Of a stretch of DNA of 64,000 bases, positions 43,035 to 51,182 are shown piece by piece. Every line of letters begins with the position of its first letter. Position 1 is the stretch's first letter. The translations under genes were made by a program, and so were the position numbers. Source of the stretch: Microbacterium sp. MYb54 (lineage in GTDB: Bacteria; Actinomycetota; Actinomycetes; Actinomycetales; Microbacteriaceae); assembly GCF_002979515.1 (NCBI RefSeq), contig NZ_PCPA01000009.1:109858-173857 (forward strand), read 5' to 3'. Under the pieces are notes generated by a model. It had not been told where the DNA came from and made no database searches. It was given only the letters and a program-made list of their open reading frames with translations.

Positions 43035-44714
43035 ATGACTTCTAGCTCGATTGACTTCGGACTCGCCGGAATCGGCGCCCAGCTCAAACAGCGTTTGCTG
43101 AAAGTGCCGCTCTATCAGCGTTCCTACGCATGGGAGAAGGACCAGGTCGACGAGTTCTGCGGTGACGTTCGTAACGCGTTCAACAGTGAGCCGCGCGAGC
43201 ACTTCATGGGCACGATAGTCCTAAGTGAGGACGATTCACGCGCGACAATCATCGACGGGCAGCAACGGCTGGCAACGACCGCGCTCCTCCTCGCGGCATT
43301 GCGCGATCACTACCGTGAGCACCACGAGACCAATCGCGCCGACAGTATCAATAGAGAGTTCCTCAACTCTTACTCGGATGACGAGGACGACTTCATTCCC
43401 CGACTGACTCTCAACTCCGAGGACGACGAGTTCTTTCGCCAGTTCGTCATCGAAGGGTCCCCGGAGGTTGCGGCGACACGCGCCTCTCACCCGCTGATTG
43501 CGGCGGCATATCAACAGTTGCGGAAGTTTGTGGCCGATGAGGCGGTCAACGCCGGCTCGAGTTGGGTGCAACGCCTTATCGCATGGCGCAAGTTCATCGA
43601 GGAGGGGCTAAACGTCATCTACGTATCGGTGGCGACAGAGTCTGACGCCTTCCTGATCTTTGAGACCCTCAACGATCGAGGCGCAAAACTCACCCTTGCC
43701 GATCTCCTCAAGAGTTACCTGTTCGGTAGGGCGTCCAGCACAGCGGGCGGGCTAGATCAGGTTCGTGAGCGGTGGCTACTTGCGCTTGGCGCGCTCGAAA
43801 CCGACCAGGACCTGTTCATCACATTCCTTCGGCAATACTGGAGCTCGATGTATGGCGCGACCCGCGAGCGCGACCTCTACCGCAAAATCAAGGAGGAAGT
43901 CGTCAGCGCTGCTCAGGCCATCTCATTCTCGGGCGATCTTGAGAAAGCTTCGACGCTCTATGCCGCATTGCGCGACCCTGGGCACAGCTACTGGCAGGGA
44001 TGGGGGACCGAGACCAAGGCCAACATCGAGACTCTCAATCGTCTCGGGCTCGAGCAGAATCGCCCTCTCTTGCTCGCCGTCCTCCAGCATTTCCGTCGAA
44101 GCGAAGCTCAGAAGGCGCTCCGCTTGGCAGTCAACTGGGGGGTCCGCGGCCTGGTAGTCGGAGGCATCGGCGGTGGCACGGCTGAGAAGGCATACTGCGA
44201 AGCCGCGATCAGCATTCGCAAGGGTACGACCAAGCTCTCATCTGAGCTGCTGCCGTCGCTAGCCGCCATCGTCGCCACCGATGAGGAGTTCGCAAGTGCT
44301 TTCGCCACGATCCGCGTGCCCAAGACAAACATCGGTCGCTATTACCTGGTCGCGCTTGAACGCGAGTCGCGGGGAGAGGCAGAGCCGGAGCTCGTCCCCA
44401 ACGCGGATGAGAACGCTGTGAATCTCGAGCACGTGCTGCCGAAGCGCGCGACTGCGTCGGACTGGCCCAAGTTCGCGGGCGACCTCCGAGCGGAATGGGT
44501 GGATCGGCTCGGCAATCATTCTCTCTTGAAGAAGACAGAAAATGACGCGATCGGCAACAAGTCGTTCAGCGTGAAGAAGCCTGTCCTGCTGGCATCGAGC
44601 CTCAATCTCACGGAGGAAATCGGCAGGGAAACCGACTGGACACCGAAAACGATCGCAGAACGGCAACTCCGACTCGCGGATCTGGCCGTTCGCGTTTGGA
44701 AGCGCAGCCTCTGA
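43035..44714 (+). CDS. DUF262/DUF1524 protein, GmrSD-like candidate defence nuclease
   Basis: A 559-residue single-chain protein. The N-terminal DUF262 domain (ParB-like NTPase/nuclease) has VPLYQRSYAWEKDQVDEF, IDGQQRLATTALLL (Asp74-Gly-Gln-Gln-Arg78) and FLIFETLNDRGAKLTLADLL. The C-terminal DUF1524 HNH-like domain has NLEHVLPKR (His466) and RLGNHSLLKKTENDAIGNKS. This pairing is that of GmrS-GmrD, a type IV system cutting sugar-modified cytosine DNA, and of related anti-phage proteins. Codon use is less GC-biased than in the chromosome. It sits at the right end of the island. The target is unknown. Confidence 0.88.
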   Translation: MTSSSIDFGLAGIGAQLKQRLLKVPLYQRSYAWEKDQVDEFCGDVRNAFNSEPREHFMGTIVLSEDDSRATIIDGQQRLATTALLLAALRDHYREHHETNRADSINREFLNSYSDDEDDFIPRLTLNSEDDEFFRQFVIEGSPEVAATRASHPLIAAAYQQLRKFVADEAVNAGSSWVQRLIAWRKFIEEGLNVIYVSVATESDAFLIFETLNDRGAKLTLADLLKSYLFGRASSTAGGLDQVRERWLLALGALETDQDLFITFLRQYWSSMYGATRERDLYRKIKEEVVSAAQAISFSGDLEKASTLYAALRDPGHSYWQGWGTETKANIETLNRLGLEQNRPLLLAVLQHFRRSEAQKALRLAVNWGVRGLVVGGIGGGTAEKAYCEAAISIRKGTTKLSSELLPSLAAIVATDEEFASAFATIRVPKTNIGRYYLVALERESRGEAEPELVPNADENAVNLEHVLPKRATASDWPKFAGDLRAEWVDRLGNHSLLKKTENDAIGNKSFSVKKPVLLASSLNLTEEIGRETDWTPKTIAERQLRLADLAVRVWKRSL

Positions 44715-44727
44715 GAGACGAACAGTC

Positions 44728-44747
44728 GTGCCGGTTCTGTGCCGGTA
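44728..44747 (+). repeat. Paired GTGCCGGT repeats, right end of island
   Basis: GTGCCGGTT (44728-44736) and GTGCCGGTA (44739-44747) are 11 bp start to start, exactly as at the left end. They lie about 110 bp inside the right att repeat. The rest of 44748-44852 holds CGACCAAC twice but no gene. Confidence 0.6.
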
Positions 44748-44852
44748 GCTCGACTGAAAACACCCTCAACCAGCCGCGACCAACCATGACCACTTCCGCG
44801 GAATCACTCGGCAAACGGCGACCAACGAGCGCCCACTATCCCGCCGCATCCA

Positions 44853-44966
44853 ACTGAAAATCGAGAGGTCACGGGATCGACGCCCGTCGGAGCCACAAGG
44901 GTGATCATTACAATCACCCCAGAAACCCTCGCCTAGCTTCTACATGGCGGGGGTTTTGCCTTTTCC
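44853..44966 (+). repeat. Right att repeat (3' fragment of tRNA-Phe plus terminator)
   Basis: It carries the 3' part of tRNA-Phe from the anticodon loop on, without the 5' half, so it is not a second gene. The intrinsic terminator is included at 44923-44960. It is the displaced chromosomal end of the original tRNA locus. Confidence 0.93.
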
Positions 44967-45028
44967 TGGTCCGGTTGAGTTCTCTCCCGATCAGGCGGCC
45001 GGCCCTGGTGCGTGATCCCGAGCGTTCG

Positions 45029-45048
45029 GCCCGCTGACAGAAGCGGGC
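45029..45048. repeat. Short hairpin downstream of the island
   Basis: GCCCGCT (45029-45035) pairs with AGCGGGC (45042-45048) over a 6-base loop, with no T-run. Nothing else is seen between 44967 and 45166 apart from TAGGCT near 45152, a possible -10 box for the small genes that follow. Confidence 0.35.
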
Positions 45049-45166
45049 CCGAGATCATGCTCGCAACCATCATTCCCGAGATGAGCGGGTCCTCCGACAG
45101 ACCCTGCGACGGGCGTTCGGGCTCGACTGACTGACCAGCCATTCGAGCCGTTAGGCTGCGATCATC

Positions 45167-45271
45167 ATGGACCACGAGCACCACCCCGCATCCGGCTCCG
45201 CCACCGCCGGCATCTGGCGGGTCACGCGCCGGCCCACGGTCCGCACCCACCAGGACGAGGTCCAGGAATGA
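45167..45271 (+). CDS. 34-residue protein coupled to the next gene
   Basis: A short frame, ATG at 45167, encoding a His- and Arg-rich peptide (MDHEHHPASGSATAGIWRVT followed by a basic then acidic end). Its stop overlaps the next ATG as ATGA, the pattern of a translated leader or real small gene. A TAGGCT box lies 15 bases upstream of the ATG. No family recognised. Confidence 0.5.
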   Translation: MDHEHHPASGSATAGIWRVTRRPTVRTHQDEVQE

Positions 45272-45558
45272 CCACCCGCCGGATCGAGCTCACGATGCAC
45301 CGGCCGCGATTCGCGCTCTATGCCGGGATCAGGCCGACGCTCGTCATCGGCGGGCGCGGTCAGCCGACGCAGTGGGGCCTGGGCACCTGGCAGGTTCCCG
45401 CCGATGAGTCAGTGGTCATCGGCGTGTACCTGTTCAACCGACTATGGCGCTTCGGTCAGACCGAGTTCACGCTCGAACCCGAGGATCACTCGGCTCTGGA
45501 GTACCGGGCGCCGGTGCTGCCCTTCCTTGCTGGACGCCTCGGACACCGTTCCCGCTGA
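45268..45558 (+). CDS. Hypothetical 96-residue protein
   Basis: A small soluble-looking protein (TRRIELTMHRPRFALYAGIR, then WGLGTWQVPADESVVIGVYL and a basic C-terminus GRLGHRSR). The beta-rich pattern and conserved-looking Trp and Gly residues suggest a folded domain, but no family is recognised. It ends 11 bp before the stop of the convergent permease gene. It is the first chromosomal gene after the island. Confidence 0.65.
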   Translation: MTTRRIELTMHRPRFALYAGIRPTLVIGGRGQPTQWGLGTWQVPADESVVIGVYLFNRLWRFGQTEFTLEPEDHSALEYRAPVLPFLAGRLGHRSR

Positions 45559-45569
45559 CCCTCGACGAC

Positions 45570-47051
45570 TCAGCTCTCGGCGTCCACATCCACGGTGTTC
45601 AGCGCGGCGTATCGTTCCGGGCGCCGTGCGCGGAAGACGAGCGCGACGACGATTCCCGCGAGGATCGCGAGGGGGATCGGGATCAGCAGGAGCGCGTTGA
45701 CGAAGGGCTCGGCTGCGGTGAGCAGCTCGAGCTGGGACACGCTGAGGCCGACGAACACGAACAGGCCGATCGCCGCGAGGACAGGGGCTACGATCACCCG
45801 CCAGACGCTGTGCCCGTGCCGGTCGCGGAGGAAGAAGGCCACGACCGCGATCGCGGCGATGCCCTCGAGCAGCAGGATGCCGAGTACGCCGGGAGCTGCC
45901 GACCAGAGGAAGACCACGAGGTACGGGTCGGCGCCGGCGATGGCGGCGAAGCCCAGCACCACCACGCAGATCACGATCTGCAGAGCGACACCGCCGACGG
46001 GCGAGCCGTGGGCGCGGCTGATCTTCGCGATGCTACGAGGCAGGATTCCCTCGCGGGCGAGCGTGAAGTGATACCGGGACGCGGCGTTGTGGAACGCGAG
46101 CGCCGCAGCGAACGCACTCGTGCACAGAAGAAGCTGCGACAGATCGGACAACCACGGGCCGACGAACTGCTCCATCGAGGCGAACGTCAGGAGGGCCACG
46201 TCGTCGCTCGCCGCCGCGTCGAGTGCGCCCTGAGTGCCGTACGCGGCGAAGATGCACCACACCGAGAAGGTGTAGAAGACGCCGAGGAACGCGATCGCGA
46301 TGTAGGTGGCACGCGGCACCGTACGCTTCGGGTCCTTGACTTCCTCCGCATAGATCGCTGTGGCCTCGAACCCGATGAATCCGCCGGCGGTGAGCACGAG
46401 CATCGCACCGAAACCGGGGTCGGCCATCACCGCGGGGTTGAAGATCGTGACGGTCTCGGCGATGTCGCCACCGCCACCCTGACCGAGCATGAAGACCTCG
46501 TAGACCACGAGCACGGCGACCTCGAGACCGAGCGCGATGCCCAGAACCTTGGCACCGAGCGTGACCTTGAAGTAGCCGAGCAGCGCTATCCCGATCACCG
46601 CGAGCGCGGCGAGGATCACCCAGTTCACGCTCAACCCGAACAGCGAGGCGAGCATGTTCTGGGCGTACACGGCGAATCCGGCGACCAGGCAGATCGTCAT
46701 GGCGTTGTACGACACGACGGCCAGGAGCGCGGAGCCGACCCCGAACGGCTTCCCGATGCCGTGGGTGATGTACGAGTAGAAGGCTCCGGCATTCTTGATC
46801 CGAGGGCTCATCGCAGTGAAACCGACGGCGAAGAGGATCAGGACGATCGCTGGAACCAGATACCCGTAGGCCGCCGATTCTCCGCCGGTGCGGATCGCGA
46901 GCGGCACGACTCCCGCGACCACCGTGAGGGGAGCGGCGGCCGCGACGACGAAGAACACGAGGTCGGCAGTGCCGAGGCCCGCGCGGCGGAGCGTGCGCGG
47001 TTCGGACGCATCAGTGGGGGCGTGTGGTGCTGAGGGGGCTGTCGGGGTCAT
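45570..47051 (-). CDS. APC-superfamily amino acid permease
   Basis: A 493-residue transporter with about 12 helices. It begins the membrane part LGTADLVFFVVAAAAPLTVV, typical of APC carriers, and has the helix 6-8 motif GGFIGFEATAIYAEEVKDPK. The ATG at 47051 is preferred over 47054 because GAGGA lies five bases upstream. It follows an amidohydrolase gene by 22 bp, so uptake and processing of an amino acid derivative or peptide-like substrate is inferred. Confidence 0.9.
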   Translation of the reverse strand: MTPTAPSAPHAPTDASEPRTLRRAGLGTADLVFFVVAAAAPLTVVAGVVPLAIRTGGESAAYGYLVPAIVLILFAVGFTAMSPRIKNAGAFYSYITHGIGKPFGVGSALLAVVSYNAMTICLVAGFAVYAQNMLASLFGLSVNWVILAALAVIGIALLGYFKVTLGAKVLGIALGLEVAVLVVYEVFMLGQGGGGDIAETVTIFNPAVMADPGFGAMLVLTAGGFIGFEATAIYAEEVKDPKRTVPRATYIAIAFLGVFYTFSVWCIFAAYGTQGALDAAASDDVALLTFASMEQFVGPWLSDLSQLLLCTSAFAAALAFHNAASRYHFTLAREGILPRSIAKISRAHGSPVGGVALQIVICVVVLGFAAIAGADPYLVVFLWSAAPGVLGILLLEGIAAIAVVAFFLRDRHGHSVWRVIVAPVLAAIGLFVFVGLSVSQLELLTAAEPFVNALLLIPIPLAILAGIVVALVFRARRPERYAALNTVDVDAES

Positions 47052-47073
47052 CATCGTCCTCGGATTCGGCGTT

Positions 47074-48354
47074 TCAGCGGGCGGGTGAGCGGTGCGCGGT
47101 GGGAGTGAGCTCGTCCAGCCACAGTTGTTCGCCGCGGCGAACATATCGCAGACGGTCCTGGGCGAGGGAGTGGATGTCGTCCAACGGGTCGCCGTCGACG
47201 ATGAGGAAGTCGGCGGCCTTGCCCACTTCGAGCGAACCGGTCAGGTGGTCCACGCGGAGCGCCTTGGCGCCGTTGAGCGTGGCGGCGACGATCGCGTCGC
47301 TCTCCGGCATCCCGGTCTCGACCATGGTGTGGATCTCGGACAGGGTCGATGCGCCGTAGGGAACATCGACGCTCGAGAAGCTGTCGCTGCCGACGGCGAT
47401 CGTGACGCCGGCGAGACGGGAGGCGGTGAAGTTGTCGGCGACGCGGTTCTTCTCCTTCTCGACCATGGTTTCGCCGCGGTAGTTCTCGAGACCCTCACGA
47501 GGGGGCGGCGGGTACTCGTCGAACCAGGGCCCCAGGAACAGCTGCAGCGTCGGCACGTGGATGACGCCGTTGTCGACCATCATCTGTCGGCACTCGTCGT
47601 CGAGCTCTTCGCCGTGCTCCAGCGTGGCGACGCCGGCGCGGAGACAGTCTTTGGCAGCGGCGAGCGACTCGGCATGCGCAAGCACGGGGATCTTCACCAT
47701 CGCCGCTTCGCGGACGACCATGCAGAGCTCCTCGAAGTCGTAGTGCTGGTCGGTCTCGAGCTCCTTGTCCCACATGCCGCCGCCGGTCGCCCAGATCTTG
47801 ACCGCGTCGGCGCCCATGCGGTTGAGCAGACGGACGGACTTGCGCAGCTCCTCCGGCCCGTCGGCGAGCATCGCCCACGGGTGACTGCGCTGGATCATGT
47901 CGCACGGCAGGTTGTGCGCATCACCGTGCCCACCCGTACGAGAAAGCCCCGGCCCGCAGGCGACGATTCGCGGTCCCTCCATGTGACCGTTGTTGACCGC
48001 CCACTTGAGCCGGAGCCCGTTGCGGGAGATGTCGCGGATGGTGGTGACCCCGTGCTCCATGAGCGCGCGCATCTGCTGCCCCGAGAGGATCGCCTGGCGA
48101 AGATCGTCTTCCACGACCCAGGTCGTGTAGTTCGGCGAAGACGCCCCGCCGAGGTGCGTATGACAGTCGATGAGGCCGGGCATGACGGTCATGTCTCCGG
48201 CGTCCACCTGCTCGGCACCTGCCGGGACCGCGACGCTGCCGCGCGGCCCGACCGCCACGATCGTGCCGTCGCGCACGACCAGCGTCGCGTCGTCGATGAC
48301 CTGCCCCGTGCCGTCGAGCAGGCGTCCGGCCTGAACAACCGTGATTTTGCTCAT
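47074..48354 (-). CDS. Metal-dependent amidohydrolase (imidazolonepropionase/prolidase-like)
   Basis: A 426-residue amidohydrolase-superfamily enzyme. The metal motif is DCHTHLGG near residue 62. DAVKIWATGGGMWDKE is the usual site of the bridging Lys region, PVLAHAES the next His, and IAVGSDSFSSVDVPYG the final Asp. The fold matches the cytosolic group that includes imidazolonepropionase and Sgx-type dipeptidases; the substrate is unknown. AAGGAG lies six bases before the ATG at 48354. Divergent from an Lrp/AsnC gene. Confidence 0.88.
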   Translation of the reverse strand: MSKITVVQAGRLLDGTGQVIDDATLVVRDGTIVAVGPRGSVAVPAGAEQVDAGDMTVMPGLIDCHTHLGGASSPNYTTWVVEDDLRQAILSGQQMRALMEHGVTTIRDISRNGLRLKWAVNNGHMEGPRIVACGPGLSRTGGHGDAHNLPCDMIQRSHPWAMLADGPEELRKSVRLLNRMGADAVKIWATGGGMWDKELETDQHYDFEELCMVVREAAMVKIPVLAHAESLAAAKDCLRAGVATLEHGEELDDECRQMMVDNGVIHVPTLQLFLGPWFDEYPPPPREGLENYRGETMVEKEKNRVADNFTASRLAGVTIAVGSDSFSSVDVPYGASTLSEIHTMVETGMPESDAIVAATLNGAKALRVDHLTGSLEVGKAADFLIVDGDPLDDIHSLAQDRLRYVRRGEQLWLDELTPTAHRSPAR

Positions 48355-48405
48355 CACGAACTCCTTGAACCGCTGATTTCATCGTTGAACATCTGTTTGA
48401 AAATG

Positions 48406-48434
48406 AATATAGCGGTTGGGCTCCTTCTCAGCAA
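48406..48434 (-). promoter_or_regulatory. Promoter of the amidohydrolase-permease operon
   Basis: On the minus strand TTGCTG (48429-48434) and TATATT (48406-48411) are 17 bp apart, a good promoter in an unusually AT-rich patch (about 48366-48450). The patch lies between the operon and the divergent Lrp/AsnC gene and is where that regulator would be expected to bind. Confidence 0.6.
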
Positions 48435-48560
48435 CGAAAATTACAGAATCGCATGGCGTGCACCGTCAAAATGATCGTCGGCGAGATGCTGTGCGACGAG
48501 AATGACGGTTCGAGTACGCTGTCAGCGTGCCGAAAGGCCGCACGAGAGGAGCACGCACCG

Positions 48561-49052
48561 ATGCGATCCGGAGAATTCCACGGACTGGTCCCGGCACAGC
48601 TGGACGAGCTCGACCGCAAACTCGTCCGCCTTCTCCAGGAAGACGGACGCCGGTCCGTGACCGAGATGGCCGGAGCCGTCGGCCTCTCGCACGCGGCCGT
48701 CCGACAGCGCATCCAGCGCCTGTTGAACGAGCGCGTCGTCACGATCGGCGCGATGACGCATCCGCAGACTCACGGTTATGCGCAGTCAGCGCTCGTCGGT
48801 GTCCGCGTGGACCACCGCGTGCACGAGGTGAGCGATGCGATCTCGGCGATCGACGAGGTGTACTACCTGGTCACGACCACCGGACACTACGACCTCATGG
48901 CCGAACTGATGGCCGCGGACAACGAACACCTGCTCGACCTCGTGATGTCGATCCGCGCGATCCCCGGGGTGACCGAGACCGAGACGATCAGCTTCGTCGA
49001 CACGGTCAAGTGGATCTACCGGCCCGACTTCGCGACGCGCGGCAAGAACTGA
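48561..49052 (+). CDS. Lrp/AsnC-family transcriptional regulator
   Basis: A 163-residue regulator. Residues about 12-60 are the helix-turn-helix: LDELDRKLVRLLQEDGRRSV, TEMAGAVGLSHAAVRQRIQR. A RAM/AsnC effector domain follows (YYLVTTTGHYDLMAELMAAD). The start at 48561 follows GAGGAG at a distance of 10 bases. It is divergent from, and probably controls, the amidohydrolase and permease genes in response to an amino acid. Confidence 0.9.
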   Translation: MRSGEFHGLVPAQLDELDRKLVRLLQEDGRRSVTEMAGAVGLSHAAVRQRIQRLLNERVVTIGAMTHPQTHGYAQSALVGVRVDHRVHEVSDAISAIDEVYYLVTTTGHYDLMAELMAADNEHLLDLVMSIRAIPGVTETETISFVDTVKWIYRPDFATRGKN

Positions 49053-49068
49053 CCCCACTGACGCCTGG

Positions 49069-49914
49069 TTACAGGCTCTCCAGCGCCTTCCGCGCCAGAT
49101 CCACGGCACTCGCAGCAGCATCCGCCCGCGCAGCCGCATCCGCCCGCCCCTCCTCGGCACCCGGGAGGTCGTGCTCGACGCGGGCCGCGTCTGCGCGAGA
49201 GTGAGCGAGCTGATCTTCGAGCTCCGACAACCGCTCGGACAGCTCCTTCCTTCTGGCACGCAGCGCCTGCAACGCCGAATCCTGAGCTGTGAGCTCCCGT
49301 TCCGCCGATGCCTGTTCCTTCTCGGCGTCCGCGACTGCGCGCTCAGCCTCGCGGCGAGCCCTGCGCGCCTGCAACTCGCCGGGGGGACGCAGAGCTTCCG
49401 GGGCCGGCACCGGGCTCTCTCCGGCCACCGCATCACGGACGTCGTCCGCCGTCGACGAGGGCGCGAGAGCCCGCAACAGCCGGCCCGAGGCGACGGCCGC
49501 CGCCGCGGCAGGATCGAAGAATGCCGCGGAGATGCTCTGCTCGACGGCCTCGAGCGTGGCGGGCGTGATGCGTTCACCGCGTGCAGCAGCCAACTCCCCC
49601 GCGCTCTCGGCGAGCCTTCGCGTCAGCGCCCGACGCTCCCGACCGAGTTTCGCCAAGGCCGGCGCATCCAGATCATCCTGCGCCTCGCGAAGCTCTCTCG
49701 CGAGTTGGAGTGCCTCCCCCAGCTGACCTGCCCGTTCCTGAGCGAAGACGTTGACCACCCAGGCCGCGACGGACGGCTTGCGCAGGGTGAGGATTCGCGA
49801 GGCCACTCCCCCGTCTCCGGCTTCGTCGGCCAGGGCTTTGCGAGACGACACGAAGTTCTCCGGGGGCCCGGCATACAGTCCGCGCACGATCTCGTCGAAC
49901 GTCGGAGCAGCCAT
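49069..49914 (-). CDS. Coiled-coil protein of unknown function
   Basis: A 281-residue soluble protein. The N-terminal third (IVRGLYAGPPENFVSSRKAL, PSVAAWVVNVFAQE) looks folded. The C-terminal half (about 180-281) is a long Ala/Arg/Glu coiled coil with KEQASAERELTAQDSALQAL. No enzyme motif is seen. Related actinobacterial proteins are annotated only as hypothetical. It ends 16 bp after the Lrp gene in convergent orientation. Confidence 0.78.
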   Translation of the reverse strand: MAAPTFDEIVRGLYAGPPENFVSSRKALADEAGDGGVASRILTLRKPSVAAWVVNVFAQERAGQLGEALQLARELREAQDDLDAPALAKLGRERRALTRRLAESAGELAAARGERITPATLEAVEQSISAAFFDPAAAAAVASGRLLRALAPSSTADDVRDAVAGESPVPAPEALRPPGELQARRARREAERAVADAEKEQASAERELTAQDSALQALRARRKELSERLSELEDQLAHSRADAARVEHDLPGAEEGRADAAARADAAASAVDLARKALESL

Positions 49915-49973
49915 GGCCCAACGATACGCCGAGCGGCGGGCAGCTCGACCGCGAGAGCGATGGCGGTTCCTCG

Positions 49974-50246
49974 TCAGAGCAGGTCGAACTCCCCGCCGTA
50001 CGGCAGAGCATCGTCACCGAGGTCACGGGCGTCGAAGTCGACGCTCTCGACCGAGATCACGACCTTGCTCGCTGAGGAGATGAGCACGCTCATCGAGCGA
50101 TCACCCGCCGCGACGAACTCGACGAAAGCTCCGCCGGAGTGCACCGCGTCTTCGATGCGCCGTCTCAAATCGGCGACATCCTGGTCTTGAGCCAGGAAGA
50201 ACCCAGCATCGTCGAGCGCAACCCGCGTGCGGGACATGGTCTGCAT
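49974..50246 (-). CDS. Hypothetical 90-residue protein
   Basis: A small acidic protein (RTRVALDDAGFFLAQDQDVA, GGAFVEFVAAGDRSMSVLIS, ending GDDALPYGGEFDLL). GGAGG five bases before the ATG at 50246 fixes the start; the much longer open frame on this strand is a shadow of the DivIVA-like gene. No family recognised. Confidence 0.68.
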   Translation of the reverse strand: MQTMSRTRVALDDAGFFLAQDQDVADLRRRIEDAVHSGGAFVEFVAAGDRSMSVLISSASKVVISVESVDFDARDLGDDALPYGGEFDLL

Positions 50247-50426
50247 CTCGCCCTCCACTTCTCCGTCTGGTGCCACCGGCGACGCTATCGACCGAGCTGC
50301 CGACGCAGAAGGGGATTGCGCGAGAGCCCGAGAAGAGGCAGGCGGCGTGACGGACGGGACTAACCAGATCAGCCCGGTCGGGCTCCGGACCTCCGCACGG
50401 GAAGCCTGCGAGGAGCCGGATACGCT

Positions 50427-50957
50427 GTGCCAGTGGATGCTGTCCCCTACCTCTTTCTCGGCCTGCCGATCCTCGCCTTGATCATCGGCGGCCCCCTGCT
50501 GAAGTCTCGACTGAGTCGCAGTGCGTCCGAGGCCGGTGACGAGACCGGGCGGAAGTTCGCCGCCGCCAAGCTCGCCGAGACGCTCGATGAGTTCGGCACG
50601 ACCCTGGTGATCCACGCACCGGAGCCCCTCGCGCGTGAGATCGTGGCATCGGCGATGGCGAAGAAGCAGCGAGAGTACGTCATCCGCAGCGATGGCGACT
50701 ACGGCATCCGCTTCATCGAACCCGACGACACCATCGTCCATCTCACCGCCGACCCCGAGGGCACCCGGCTGCAGGTCGAGACGTTCCGGGAGTACCTGGG
50801 TTCTCCGCAGACGGGTCCGCTGTGGACAGAGCTGCGCTCGCGCGTCGCTACTGCTGCCGGAGCCCGCGAGATCCCGGTCGCAGCGGGCGAGCCCATCGAG
50901 TTCCTCCGCGGAGCGCTCATCGACGACCGGAACGCCCGCTGGGTTCGAAACTCGTGA
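50427..50957 (+). CDS. Hypothetical membrane-anchored protein
   Basis: A 176-residue protein with one N-terminal helix (VPYLFLGLPILALIIGGPLL) and a cytoplasmic or extracellular domain of about 140 residues (FGTTLVIHAPEPLAREIVAS, RFIEPDDTIVHLTADPEGTR). GTG start. It is divergent from the 90-residue gene. No family recognised. Confidence 0.72.
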   Translation: MPVDAVPYLFLGLPILALIIGGPLLKSRLSRSASEAGDETGRKFAAAKLAETLDEFGTTLVIHAPEPLAREIVASAMAKKQREYVIRSDGDYGIRFIEPDDTIVHLTADPEGTRLQVETFREYLGSPQTGPLWTELRSRVATAAGAREIPVAAGEPIEFLRGALIDDRNARWVRNS

Positions 50958-51031
50958 TCCGATTCCGGGCCCCGGGCGCGGAGCGACCCCAGCCCGACGA
51001 AACCGAGCGCGCAACATCCCGCAGACGCAAC

Positions 51032-51037
51032 TAGGCT
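51032..51037 (+). promoter_or_regulatory. Candidate -10 box of the DivIVA-like gene
   Basis: TAGGCT at 51032-51037 is a good actinobacterial -10; the -35 region is not convincing. It would place the transcript start near 51044 and give a leader of about 140 nt. Confidence 0.4.
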
Positions 51038-51081
51038 GGAAGGCGCGCCCTGCCCGCCGGGCCTCCGCCGGGTCACGGTGG

Positions 51082-51167
51082 TGGCGTGCGCCCTGACGAC
51101 CTCCTCCACCGGTCCACACGGTCCCGCTTGTCGGGATGGAGCCGCAGCTCCCGGTGTGGCCACGCCA
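51082..51167 (+). ncRNA. Candidate structured 5' leader of the DivIVA-like gene
   Basis: Nested pairings are exact: TGGCGTG (51082-51088) with CACGCCA (51161-51167), and inside it CCACAC (51114-51119) with GTGTGG (51154-51159). These enclose two hairpins, TCCCG-CTTGT-CGGGA (51122-51136, loop edges included) and GGAGC-CGCA-GCTCC (51138-51151). The fold ends just before the AAAGG ribosome site. It does not match a riboswitch I can name. Possible regulatory leader. Confidence 0.45.
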
Positions 51168-51182
51168 GAAAGGCAAGAACCC

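Larger units (their letters stand above)
39837..44852. mobile_element. 5,016-bp genomic island in tRNA-Phe
   Basis: The island is defined by a direct repeat of the tRNA-Phe 3' half and its terminator at 39837-39950 and 44853-44966. Its period is exactly 5,016 bp. The content is unlike the flanks: less GC-biased third positions, a Cys-rich secreted precursor cassette, a damaged pra-like gene of actinomycete integrative elements, inverted repeats and a DUF262 protein. No integrase, excisionase, replication or transfer ATPase gene is recognisable, so it is either a decayed AICE or a satellite moved in trans. Confidence 0.88.

Noticed and set aside
44853..44895. Second tRNA-Phe gene
   Set aside because: Only the 3' part is present; the 5' acceptor, D arm and half of the anticodon stem are missing.
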